From: Otatea glauca
Lineage: Eukaryota > Streptophyta > Magnoliopsida > Poales > Poaceae
Assembly: GCA_036346275.1 (NCBI GenBank)
Contig: CM070721.1
Span: 46,783,594-46,847,593 of the forward strand
Reading direction: 5' to 3'
Length of the DNA: 64,000 nt
Made by a program: the position numbers and the translations under genes. The notes under the pieces were generated by a model. The model had not been told where the DNA came from. It worked only from the letters and a program-made list of their open reading frames with translations, and did no database searches. Numbering within the stretch: the first letter of the stretch is position 1; every line of letters starts with the position of its first letter. Positions 47,640 to 59,403 of this stretch are shown here, one piece after another.

Positions 47640-49974
47640 TTAGCCCTTCAAAGCCGATGCTGCAGTTGTCATGTGATCTTGAGCTTCAGCTAAAGAGGCG
47701 TTGACCTTAGTCAACTCTTCCTCCAAGGATTTTTTGGCCGATTCCAGCTTGAGCATCATCTCCTTGGTGGCCTTCAAATCTTTGGATTCTTCATCGTACT
47801 TGGCCTTAAGAGCTTTGGTATCGGCTACAAGTTTATCAAGCAGTTTATGATCTTTGTGTTGCGCTGCCCAATGAGCTATTCTTGCCTTCACCGCCTCCAC
47901 TGTAACTTTCTTTGCATTGAGGTGGCATACCTCTAGCAAAGCAGCCATCGCCTCCTCGGGTAGATCGGCTTGCACGGTCGCCATGGCATCCCTAAGTGGC
48001 TGAGTGTTTTGGAGCAGGATGGTCGATGGGGTTAAGAGCAGCTTGAAAAAGTTGTTTAGCTTTTTTGCCATACCCGAAGCTGACATCACTTGGGCCGATG
48101 CATCCTTTGATACAGCTAGGATTTTCCAGACCTCCTCTGGAAACCTGTCCACACCCAAGTCAACGTCGTCTTTGATATCGGACCAATCGAATCCGAGCAC
48201 ATTGCTCATGGACTCGATCGGCTTAGCACTTGGCTTCGCAACAGCAGTAGGATCAGCGGTGGCAGTTGGTATAGCTTTGAGAGTTGCAGCTTTTAGTGTC
48301 GGCTGTGAAGGGGGAGGAGGTACTTCTGTCTCTACCAATAAATCAGTAAGATATCGGCAATGTGTGCGGCAAGGGTGAGAGAAGGCTTCAAGAAAATTTC
48401 AAAAGTTAGGCAATGCTAGTTTATATTTAAAAATCGGCTTAGGAGATTCTTTTACCTCATATGTGCCTGATGCACGTGGAGAGCTTTCAGATGATTTCTC
48501 AAGAGGTTTTGGCCCCCATGTCACCAATACCTTCTAGGGTTAATCGCGTTTCTTCTCTGAAAAGTAATCAGTTAAAGATGTTAGTTTACAGAAATAGTGC
48601 AACCATAAGATAAGCCAACAGATACTTGGCTATTTTTTCAACATTGGAAAGGGAAGAAGATCGAATCCCTAAAGTTCCCCATGAATAGCCAGTCAAAGCC
48701 GTTGCAGAGCGTGGCCTTTTGCTAGCTTGGCCGACGGTCTTGGATTCCACAGGCTTCTTCCCAGCGGCTTTGGTTTGCAAAACGAATCGAGAGCCGATTA
48801 GTGAAGTTCAAAGGATATAAAAGATATTCAAAGTAGAGAAGAATTCTAATTTAAGCCGATACCTCGCTGGTTATATCAACAAGACTTGTTTTAGTATAGC
48901 CTGAGGAACTAGCATTGCTGCTAGAATGCGAACTGCTACTATTAGAGTTAGTATCGTCTATCGAGTCTAGAAGATCTAGGAAAAATTTGGAGTTCATTCT
49001 TTTGATGGTTCTTTCTGCCGGGTATAAAGCTGAACAGATAGCTGACCACCAACTAGTAAAGCTGCTTGCCCTCCGTGTGTGCAGAAGAAAATGCGGGAAG
49101 TCTGTGACTTGGAGATCATCAACTATATGCAGCACTAGTTCAGCCGATGAGGCACGTCGCACCCTATCTCTTGGTTATAGCCGCTCAAAAATCTGAAAAA
49201 TTGGAGGGACTTATCCAAAGCCAAGCTGTCTTGCATATACTAACAGGTGGTACAATTCATAGGATGGCTGATATGTCCGATTCTTCAGGTGCAAGCCGAC
49301 GGACAAAACACTTGGAGAGATGAAAAATTTATATAAATTCAATGATTCTTCTAGCATGGTGTCATTGTCTCTTGTTAAGTGGAGGAAAGAAGGGCATGCA
49401 TAATCATCGGCTTCTTTGTAACAGAAAAAATCATGTTGGCCAAAGTCACTCTGGCTGAGCTGAAAGAAGGACCAGTTTTACACATGAAAGCAATAAAAGT
49501 GTCTGACCAAAAATAGCAAGTCGTGGCCACTGAGGGCTCATTGGCCTCTGGATCAGCTAGGGATAGTGAGAGACACTCTACTATTTCCATCTGCTCCTAT
49601 TCAACTATTTTTTGTGCCGCTAGCCGATTATAACAGTCCCTCCATCACTTGATTGCCGCCATCCAAGCTCTAAAGCTCTTACTCCATCCATCTAAATTAT
49701 ACCCAGAGGCATTTAATGGAAGCCGAGGAATTTCTTGATCTATGACAGCCGATGGTTCGGTATTTCCTATTGAGCTTAAGTAATACTGATTATCACTATC
49801 GGGAACAAGGATGAATACCTGATGAGGATCCATTTGTGCTAAAGCTGACGAGAGGTTGTCAAAGCCGATGGAGGAAGAAACGGATGAGAGCTTAAGTCCG
49901 AAATTAAGGATGAAGCCGATTACAAAGAAGTTGAGAGCTTGTGAGCATGAAGAATGATGGAGGATAGGCTCCAT
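47640..49974 (-). pseudogene. Antisense extra gene of the Tat-type gypsy element
   Basis: Runs opposite to pol. The 5' part (49974-49600) has an in-frame TGA (49647-49645) and TAG (49599-49597), then PEANEPSVATTCYFWSDTFIAFMCKTGP, which resembles the plant mobile domain GP...L-x-DV-x-x-TGL region but is truncated. The middle (49162-48851) holds a Trp-rich segment and a Ser-rich linker, and a basic fragment lies at 48780-48650. The 3' part (48338-47640, 232 residues) is an Ala/Lys/Glu-rich coiled coil, stop at 47640. A TATA-like tataaat lies immediately upstream (about 49975-49983), so the real start may be a later Met. Exon borders are not resolved. It is a known type of extra antisense ORF in Grande/Tat elements. 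Confidence 0.65.
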
Positions 49975-50143
49975 ATTTATAGGGGGTAAAAGGAACAGTA
50001 AAAGGCAGAAAAATTTCTTGAAGCGGTGGTTGCGGTTATAGTAAAAACGGTGTGTTTTAAAGATTGTGGCGCAATAAGTGGAGCGGTTACCAAAGATGGC
50101 GGTGAAAGTATTGAGAGAATCATGATTAAGCCGATGGTGGTTG
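49975..50143. other. Upstream region of the antisense gene
   Basis: Contains the TATA-like motif of the antisense gene and GC-poor spacer up to the copia B target duplication ggttg (50139-50143). Confidence 0.4.
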
Positions 50144-51513
50144 TGAAGAGGAACGCGGTATGCTACACTAGCACAAAAAAAATCTACCGCATGACCAAAA
50201 AGCTACTCGCAAGAAGGGGATCACAGATTAGATTACCACCAGACGCGCAGTTGCGGAATCGTTCGCGCGTCGATGTAGTGGATCGTCCTCGCCGCAGTCG
50301 TTGCGTCGATGGAGTGGATCGTCCTCGCCTCGCCGTGGATCATCCTCCCACGCCGCAGTCGCAGCAGCGTCACCGCAGTAATCCACACGTCCAGGGATGG
50401 AACGCCGTGCGTCGGTGTGCAAGCACCTGGTCGCTCGGCAGGGGCAGCGAGAGGAGGAGGCTAGGGTTTCGGGTGAATCACTTCTAAACCGTGGAAAGCA
50501 CACCCTGTGCCCACCCTCCTCCCCTCCATATATAGCCACGAGATGAAACCCTAAATCAGGGCCCATCAGCGTGCTAAGCCCACGAGGTCCATTAATTACG
50601 GATCCAATCCAAATTAATGCATCCCAGCCCTTTAAGTGTGTGACCCTGCAGGTTCACGTACGTTTGGACATGGATTCGAAAAACTCCTTTTCAATCAAAT
50701 AGTTGGTAGCAGCTCCTTGCAAAGTATGCCAACTCCAAACATACTATGATCAAATCGGACAGAACCTATCAAAAGTACTCATGTAATAATCCCTTTGCCA
50801 AGTATATGAAGATTGAACTCAAGGCGAGAAGCATGTCATCCTTTGATGATTCAATCCATCTCTTGTATCCATGATATATTAATAAGTTGTGATTGACTCC
50901 TCAATCACGGCATGGCCATGCACTTCCTTAATCATATCACACGAGTGGCCTTATCATATATCTGCGTTTCATTGGAGTGGCAAATTCCATCTTGACTGCT
51001 CACTTTCCTCTGCACGTTTCATAGTAAACATGAAAGCTACCTGTATAACTATCCGGTTAGGAAGTAGTGTTTGATAGCCCCAAGGAAAACTATTACACAT
51101 GTAGGGAATATGACAATCTCAGGTCTAAGGATCATACATGTACTATGTATGAGATACACTAATGACACATAAGAATGAAACATTCTCGCAGTGTCCCATG
51201 GTGCGTCTATCTAACCCATGTTCTTTAACATGCGTCCACAATGTATAGATGATATCTCCATATCCCATGATCTATGAAGTATGATCATCGATCACTACAT
51301 GTGCTGATCTATTCATCGTTGTCCTATATGATGATATCCGATCAGAGATATTTATCGAATTATATCAATAAGTAAAGAGCTTTATAAGCAAGTCACATAC
51401 TTGTTGATCAATACAATGATATACATTCATTGGACCAATAATCATATTATTATTCATAAACATAGTCATGTTACAATCATCTAAATGATTGCCTCAAGGG
51501 CATAACACTAACA
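50144..51513 (-). repeat. Copia B 3' LTR (left)
   Basis: 1370 bp. TATA-like sequence tatatata near 50526-50533 (minus). Confidence 0.93.
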
Positions 51514-51524
51514 ATCTCCCACTT

Positions 51525-54500
51525 GCACTTGTGTCAATCAATTAAGTATCTAATACCAATAGATCTCGTGTGTGCCTCATGCTTAGGCTGTGGCAGTGGC
51601 TTTGTCAACGGATCAGCCGCATTGGCTTCCGTATGTACTTTGCATATTCTCACGTCACATCTATGCACAATCTCGCGAATAAGGTGAAAGCGCCGGAGTA
51701 TGTGTTTAGATTTCTGATGTCATCTAGGCTCTTTAACTTGTGCAATGGCACCACTATTATCACAATAGATGTCCATTGGACTAGAGGCACTAGCGACCAC
51801 ACCAAACTCTGTGATAAACTTCTTAATCCACACAGCTTCTTTTGCGGCCTCCGAAGCCGCAATGTACTCCGCTTCTGTCGTAGAGTCGGCCACCGTGTTT
51901 TGTTTGGAACTCTTCCAGCTTACTGCTCCTCCATTTAGTGTAAACACAAACCCGGATTGCGATCGAAAATCATCTTTGTCAGTTTGGAAGCTTGCATCGG
52001 TGTAACCCTTTGCAACCAAATCTTCCTCACCTCCAAAAACAAGGAACATACCCTTAGTTCTTCTCAAGTACTTCAGGATATTTTTTACGGCTATCCAATG
52101 ACCATCACCAGGATCCGCTTGGTATCTGCTCGTGACACTTAGAGCATATGAGACATCTGGGCGTGTACATATCATGGCAAACATAATAGACCCAATAGCT
52201 GAAGCATATGGAATCTTGCTCATCCTGTCTCGCTCATCAGATGTCGAAGGACACTGATTCTTGCAGAGACTGATGCCATGTGACATTGGCATGAAACCTC
52301 TCTTGGATTCATACATATTGAACATTTTCAATATCTTGTCAATGTATGTTTCCTGACTTAATCCAATTAACCTTTTTGATATATCTCTATAGATTTTTAT
52401 GCCCAAGATATAGCATGCTTCTCCCAAGTCCTTCATTAAGAAACTCCTTTTCAATGAAGTTTTAACATCTTCAAGTATAGGAATATCATTCCCGATCAAT
52501 AATATATCATCCACATACAAAATCACAAACACAAGTGCGCTCCCACTAGCCTTCTTGTAAACACAAGGCTCTTCTTCGTTTTTGATAAAGTCAAAACCCT
52601 TGACCACTTCATCAAAACGAATATTCCAACTCCGAGAAGCTTGCTTTAACCCATAAATGGATCTTTGAAGCTTGTATACCCTTTTAGCATATTTAGGATC
52701 AACAAAACCTTCAGGTTGTATCATGTATACATCCTCAGATAAATTCCCATTAAGGAAGGCTGTTTTGACATCCATCTGCCATATTTCATAATCGAAATAT
52801 GCAGCAACAGCTAAAATGATCCGGACAGACTTGAGCATGGCTACCGGTGAAAAGGTTTCATCATAGTCAACTCCTTGAACTTGTTTGAAACCCTTTGCCA
52901 CCAACCGTGCCTTATAGATCTGAACATTTCCATCTACGTCTATCTTTTTCTTGAAAATCCATTTGCATTCAATGGTTTTTACACCATCAGGAGAATCGAC
53001 CAAGTTCTAAACTTGATTGTCATGCATGGATTGAATTTCGGATCTCATGGCTTCAAGCCATTTTTCGGAGTTTGGGTCCATCATTGCTTCTTCATAAGTC
53101 GTGGGCTCATCATTGTCCAACAATAGTATGTCATTCCCATATCTTATAGGTACATGACGTGGCCTCCCGACCTACGTGAAATGGAGTCTCTTCTACAAGG
53201 TTGTACAACACTTTGTACATCTTGTGAAGGATCAGTGGTAGCTTGAACATATTCATGTGATTCTCGAACTTCATCAAGATACACATCACTCCTACTGATT
53301 TCTTTTGAAAGAAACTCTTTCTCCAAAAAGACACCATTTCGAGCAACAAAAACTTTGTTCTCGTTTCTTTCGTAAAAGTAATATCTTTTTGTTTCTTTAG
53401 GATACCCCACAAAAAAGCATTTTTCTGATTTAGGTACTAGTTTATCTGATTGTAAATGTTTTACATAAGACTCACATCCCCATATCTTGAGAAATGACAA
53501 CATGGGTCTTCTCCCAATCCATATCTCATATGGCGTCTTCTCAACGAATTTTGATGGGACCCTATTCAAAGTGAACGCAGCTGTCTCTAGAACGAAACCC
53601 TAGAAGGATAATGGCAGATCTGTTTGGCTCATCATTGACCGAACCATATCTAATAAATTTCGGTTTCGTCGTTTGGACACGCCATTCCATTGAGGCGTTC
53701 CTGGCGGAGTAAGTTGCGGAACAATTCCACATTGCTTTAGATGATCACCAAACTCTTGGCTCAAGTATTCGCCACCATGATCTGATCGTAAATGTTTTAT
53801 TGATTTGCCAAGTTGATTTTGTACTTCGTTTTGAAACTCTTTGAACCTTTCAAAAGTTTCAGATTTATGCCTCATTAAATAGATATATCCATATCTACTA
53901 AAGTCATCGGTAAAAGTTACAAAGTACTGAAACCCACCCCTAGCAGTCGAGCTCATTGGTTCACATACATCTGTATGTACTAGGGCCAATAACTCACTCT
54001 CTCTCTCACTAAAACCTGTGAAAGGGGCTTTTGTCATCGTGCCAAGTAAACAAGATTCACATGTTTCAAATGATTCAAAATCAAATGAGGTTAAAAGTCC
54101 ATCACCATAGAGCTTCTTCATGCGCTTCTCATTTATATGACCTAAGCAACAATGCCATAAAAAGGTAGGGTTCAAATCATTAGGCCGATGCCTTTTTACA
54201 TTAATGTTATAGATAGGTTTCTCTTCGAGTTCAAGGACGTACAACCCATCCACCATGGGGCAACGACCATAATACATATCATTCAAAAATATTGAACAAA
54301 CAAAGTTCTTTATTCTGAAATCATAACCTTCATGTTCCAAACAAGAAAATGAAATAATGTTTCTACTCAAAGATGGAACAAAATAACAATTATTGAGTTC
54401 TAAAACTAATCCTAAAGGCAAATGCAATGGGTATATGCCAACGGCAAGACCAGCAACTCTTGCTTTATTCCCCACGCGAAGATCCACTTCTCCTTTTGCC

Positions 54501-55440
54501 AAGTCTCTACTCTTTATCAGCCCCTGCATCGAATTGCAAATGTGAGCAACCAAACCGGTATCATATACCCATGAGCTGAGTGGAGAAGTAGCAAGATTAA
54601 TTTTTATAACATTAATACCTGAAGTGGAAACCACATTTCCATTCTTCTTATCTGCTAGGTACTTTTCGCAGTTCTGTTTCCAATGTCCTGATTTCTTGCA
54701 ATAGAAGCATTGGGTATCAGGTTGAGGGCCAACTTTAAGCTTCTGAAGCTTAGTTTTGAGGCTTGCGATCTCATCTTGAGCCATGCCCTTGCTCTTTCCT
54801 GTTCCCCCAGCCTTAGCCTTCCTCTTTTTGAATGCAGTTGTTTTCTAAGCCATCGTCACATGATTGGGTTTTTTTCTTAATGCTTTCCTCGGCAGCCTTG
54901 AGCATCCCATGTAGCTCGGTTAGGCTCTTCTCCATGCTTTCATATGAAAATTCATAATGAATGGCTTAAAGCTCTGAGGCAGAGACTGGAGAATAACATC
55001 TGTGGCCAAACCGAGGCTAAGGGGAAACTCAAGTTTTTCCAATCTCCTGATGTAACCAATCATCTTGATCACATGAGAGTGACGGATCTGCCTTGACCGA
55101 CTTACAAGCAAATAAAAGCTTGGAGATACCATATCTCTCAGCTCTTGCTTGATTCCCAAACATGCCCTTCAAGCCCACAATCATATTGTAAGCATCCGGT
55201 CCTCATATTGCTTTTGGAGCTCGAGTCCATGGTGACAAGCATGAGATAGTGACCTCTGAAGCATTAACATGTTTTTCGTATTCAACCTTCAAATTGCGAG
55301 GAGCATTTTTTGGTGGTTCATCAGAATTGGATTCTCTAGAACATAGTCCTTCTTTTCATGCTTGAGAACAATTCTCAAAGTTGCGATACCAATCAACAAA
55401 ATTAGTTCCATTAAGTTTTTCCTTTCCAAAACCGATCTCA
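51525..55440 (-). pseudogene. Copia B gag-pol, nearly intact but with stops and a catalytic change
   Basis: Gag (about 55440-54845, frameshifted) with LPQSFKPFIMNF; CCHC zinc knuckle (CFYCKKSGHWKQNC, about 54709-54668); protease (WVYDTG, about 54580); integrase core (from about 53970) with HTDVC and SDHGGEY. The third catalytic position reads NGVSKRRNR, Lys for the expected Glu (AAA, 53674-53672). A TAG at 53602-53600 and the frame near 53160 break the integrase C-terminus, and a TAG lies near 53010. RT (53003-52400) has DVKTAFLNGNL and YVDDILLIGND, both intact. RNase H runs to an in-frame TGA at 51722-51720, and the frame stays open to about 51525. It is the freshest element in the window by frame integrity, but not autonomous. 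Confidence 0.92.
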
Positions 55441-56604
55441 AAGCAAAACCAGTGTAGCGGGAGTAGGAGAAGGTGCCGTTGAACTACAACAAAGACATGC
55501 AAAGATTCTAAGCACTATGTTTATGTAAAAATTTTATTAAACATTTTAATAAAAGACACTCCTATTTTATGTCCCTTTTATAGACACATAGTGAGTATTC
55601 AAGATCCATATTCATCAAACACTAGTAAGCTTTGGCATCACTGCTAGAAATTTAATGACATAGGTAAGCAACACCTTTGCTAATTACATCTTATGTAACT
55701 CTTGTTTGTTGAGTATGAAAATAAGTAATGAATGCCTCCGTCAACTTGACTCATGGCCAGGTCAACCTGCCCCAAGGGCTCACATGAGGGAGGGAGCACT
55801 TCCCATTTTCGGGTGCCAATTAAGAAACCTGCCTCATGTGTGTTTTCCTAGACATCAATTGTCTTGTATAGGTTCCTTCATTACTGAAATCAAGTCCCAA
55901 CCACTTATGTCCTCAAGCCCAAAACCGTTTTGATAGCTTGATTAAATCTACCATTGTTATGCGTGATGTGTCCAACACATCCCTATCATCTATTAAGATA
56001 GCCATTGATATACTACTTTGGCAGTCATATCAATAACAATCTAAATTCTTGATAGGTGCAACAATTGGATAGACATTTTGATTTAAAACTTTAACTATAG
56101 GAATGAACAATATCTACTAAGAACATGGCATCACATGTAATGAGCATAAAGAAAATAGCAAGGATTAAACACACATCCACAGAAAATCAAAATAAGCTGT
56201 GAAATAGCATGGCCCTTAGCATTAAGATCTCCATCATCATGCTTGTTTGTTCACCTTGCCACCTTGCTTGATAACATCGTCTTCATCATTATGGATGCAA
56301 CGCCATACAACTTTTGATAATGAATTTTACATGAGGGTTTGAAGCATCACAAGTCGACACGCAGGTCGTTATACAATTTAAATAGCCTTATGGCTTGACA
56401 CGGCACGCAGGCCATGTGGAAATTACATGCATCACATACACATAGGCCATACTATTTCACATAATTCCCTGCAAAAACGAGTTAAACAAAAGCAACCCTA
56501 CGACTCCGGGGTCCGAGGGGCAGCGCCCCTGGTGGGAAAACACCCTCAAAATTTTTAAGAGGCATGTCTTCTGTCATGGGAAAACACCCTCAAAATTTCC
56601 ACAG

Positions 56605-56924
56605 ATCAACCAGATTGACCCAATCTGATCTAATATGATTGGCTTGGTCCCATATGGTTACGTTTCAGAAACCCTGATGGCGGTAACCCGATTGGTAAGG
56701 GCAACGTCGTACCATGAACGGACTCACCCAAATCAATATTGAATCGATTTGCGCTTACCATGGATCTACCAGATTGACCCAATCCAACTCAATCTGATTG
56801 GCTTGGTCCCATATGGATACGTTTCAGAAACCCTGATGGCGGTAACCCGACCGGTAAGGGTAACATTGTACCATGAACGGACTCACCCAAATCAAGATTG
56901 AGTCGATTTGCACTTTCCTCAAAC
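56605..56924. repeat. Tandem duplication in the copia B leader
   Basis: Two about 160-bp copies (56605-56763 and 56764-56924): ccagattgacccaatc..., catatgg(t/a)tacgtttcagaaaccctgatggcggtaacccg, ...gtcgatttgc(g/a)ctt. Both also contain an accatgaacggactcacccaaatca core. They lie between the primer-binding site and gag. Confidence 0.85.
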
Positions 56925-57057
56925 CCTAAACCGATCGATCTCATCGATGGCTGCTGTCACCAATTCATCATATGAACCGGCTGAACATGTAATAGATCCA
57001 ATCTACTAACCTCACACATCATATGTGCAACATCCAGATCACAAATCTATACGAGAT

Positions 57058-57070
57058 GGCTCTGATACCA
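57058..57070 (-). promoter_or_regulatory. Copia B primer-binding site
   Basis: On minus, tggtatcagagcc follows the 5' LTR end by one base and is complementary to the 3' end of initiator tRNA-Met. Confidence 0.9.
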
Positions 57071-57071
57071 C

Positions 57072-58440
57072 TGAAGAGGAACGCGGTATGCTACACTAGC
57101 ATAAAAAAATCTACCGCATGACCAGAAAGCTACTCGCAAGAAGGGGATCACAGATTAGATTAACACTAGACGCGCAGTTGCGGAATCCTTCGCGTGTCGA
57201 TGTAGTGGATCGTCCTCGCCGCAGTCGTTGCGTCGATGGAGTGGATCGTCCTCGCCTCACCGTGGAATGTCCTCCCACACCGCAGTCGCAGCAGCGTCAC
57301 CACAGTAGTCCACATGTCCAGGGATGGAACGTCGTGCATCGGTGTGCAAGCACCTGATCGCTCGACAGGGGCAGCGAGAGGAGGAGGCTAGGGTTTCGGG
57401 TGAATCACTTCTAAACCGTGGAAAGCACACCCTGTGCCCACCCTCCTCCCCTCCTTATATAGCCACGAGATGAAACCATAAACCAGGGCCCATCAGCGTG
57501 CTAAGCCCACGAGGTCCATTAATTACAGATCCAGTCCAAATTAATGTGTCCCAGCCCATTAAGTGTGTGACCCTGCAGGTTCACATACGTTTGGACATAG
57601 ATTCGGAAAACTCCTTTTCAATCCAATAGTTGGTAGCGGCTCCTTGCAAAGTATGCCAACTCCCAAACATACTATGATCAAATCGGACAGAACCTATCAA
57701 AAGTACTCATGTAATAATCCCTTTGCCAATTATATGAAGATTGAACTCAAGGCGAGAAGCATGTCATCCTTTGATGATTCAATCCATCTCACGTATCCGT
57801 GATATATTAATAAGTTGTGATTGACTCCTCAATCACGGCATGGCCATGCACTTCCTTAATCATATCACACGAGTGGCCTTATCATATATCTCTATTTCAT
57901 TGGAGTGACAAATTCCATCTTGACTGCTCACTTCCCTCTGCACGTTTCATAGTAAACATGAAAGCTACCTTTATAACTATCCGGTTAGGAAGTAGTGTTT
58001 GATAGCCCCAAGGAAAACTATTACTCATGTAGGGAATATGACAATCTCAGGTCTAAGGATCATACATCTACTATGTATGAGATACACTGATGACACATAA
58101 GATTGAAACATTCTCGCAGTGTCCCATAGTGGGTCTATCTAACCCATGTTCTTTAACATGCGTTCACAATGTATAGATGATATCTCCATATCCCATGATC
58201 TATGAAGCATGATCATCGATCACTACATGTGTTGATCTATTCATCGTTGTCCTATACGATGATATCCGATCAGAGATATTTATCGAATTACATTAATAAG
58301 TAAAGAGCTTCATAAGCAAGTCACATACTGTTGATCAATACAATGATATGCATTCATTGGACCAATAATCATATTATTATTCATAAACATAGTCATGTTA
58401 CAATCATCTAAATGATTGCCTCAAGGGCATAACACTAACA
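57072..58440 (-). repeat. Copia B 5' LTR (right)
   Basis: 1369 bp. A TATA box (ctatataagg on minus, about 57464-57455) is followed by a GC-rich leader. The frames at 57118-57357 are LTR sequence. Confidence 0.93.
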
Positions 58441-58504
58441 GGTTGAAGCTAATGATGAAGATTTTTGGAAGAAAACATGTAATGTCCCAAAAATGGAGGG
58501 CATA

Positions 58505-59185
58505 TGTTAGCGCCAGAATTTGTCAAGGCGTGACCAATTTGTCAGTCTAAGAATAAAAGTATATTTTTAGCCGATATCGGTTAAGAGAGGAAAGTCAAGT
58601 TAAAGATGGAATTATGGCCAATATTGATTCAAAGGTGGGATTCTATCCATACAAAGGTCGATACGGATCATGGTTGGCAACGCATTGGAGAAGGATATGA
58701 TCAGCCAATGCAGTATAAAAAGGGGATTAAGAGCGAGCAGAAAAAACAACTACAATCAATCAAACAACTCGCATCTACATTATATTTACTTTCCTGTCAA
58801 CTAGGAGTAGCTCTGTAATTTGGAATCTCCTTTGTAATCCAATTTTAATCAATAAAGTTGCGCATCGCCGATTGTTGGTCATCCTTGATTACACAAGGTT
58901 TGATTTTCTCCGATCTTGTTGCACATCGTCTTTTTCAGAAAAATCTGCCTTTTACCATCTAACCAGTCCTAATCGACTATTTAGACTTATCGTTACCTTT
59001 ATTTAATCAGCTTCTAGTAGCTATTTAGATCTTTACCGATTATCGCATTAGATTGGCTTTGAGCGTATATTTTCTACCTTGCCGATTGCAGGATCAAATC
59101 GGCTCGCACGCCACGAATCAATCTGAACCCGATGTTCTCGTGTATTTGAGTCAATCAATCATTCGTCACATTTTTTGGCGCAACG
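58505..59185 (+). repeat. Gypsy 3' LTR
   Basis: 681 bp. Ends ggcgcaacg, with the final A of the TG...CA pair changed to G, before the GTACC duplication. TATA in cagtataaaaaggg (about 58709-58722) and aataaa at about 58849. Confidence 0.93.
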
Positions 59186-59190
59186 GTACC

Positions 59191-59403
59191 TAGTAGGGTT
59201 AGAACGACAAAATAACTGGAGATAAGATTTAACGTGGAAAAACCCTTGTGGGAAACAACCCACTATAATATTTCAAGGATTACAAGTACAGGGGGTGGCT
59301 TATATAGCCAAAAGAGTACTAGTTGTAGAAGACTTGTACTAACAACCTATTTAGATAAAACCAAAAGATATAATATTTAGAGATATTTGAGTTATCTCCA
59401 ACA
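59191..59403 (-). mobile_element. Right part of an older copia-like LTR, target of the gypsy element
   Basis: On minus, an LTR start TGTTGGAGATAACTC (59403) lies directly after a polypurine tract (ttaaggggaggtt, 59404-59416). Reading on, gggtttttccacgtt lies about 160 bp in, and after the gypsy insertion the sequence continues at 37941 to the left. The left end of this LTR is not resolved. This implies a minus-strand copia-like element whose internal region lies right of 59404. Confidence 0.6.

Larger units (their letters stand above)
50144..58440 (-). mobile_element. Ty1/copia retrotransposon, copia B, full-length
   Basis: Minus strand. Outer ends are TGAAGAGGAACGCGG (left) and ...CATAACACTAACA (right), with a perfect 5-bp duplication GGTTG (50139-50143 and 58441-58445). 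LTRs are 50144-51513 and 57072-58440, nearly identical. A tRNA-Met primer-binding site (tggtatcagagcc on minus, about 57070-57058) and a purine tract (aagtgggagat, about 51514-51525) are present. The coding order on minus is gag, zinc knuckle, protease, integrase, RT, RNase H (55440-51525). Length 8297 bp is typical. Confidence 0.96.
37947..59185 (+). mobile_element. Ty3/gypsy retrotransposon, Tat/Grande type, with nested insertions
   Basis: 5' LTR 37947-38632 and 3' LTR 58505-59185, both starting TGTTAGCGC(C/T)AGAATTT, are flanked by a perfect 5-bp duplication GTACC (37942-37946 and 59186-59190). Gag, protease, RT, RNase H and integrase follow in gypsy order. An antisense gene lies between integrase and the 3' LTR, a hallmark of Tat-lineage elements (Grande, Retand, Ogre-related). 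Removing copia B and the inner solo LTR leaves about 11.2 kb, a normal length for the lineage. A PPT-like tract (aaaaatggagggcata, 58489-58504) precedes the 3' LTR. Confidence 0.93.

Noticed and set aside
50228..50566. Arg-rich frames, repeated near 57118-57357
   Set aside because: LTR leader sequence of copia B, duplicated because it is in both LTRs.
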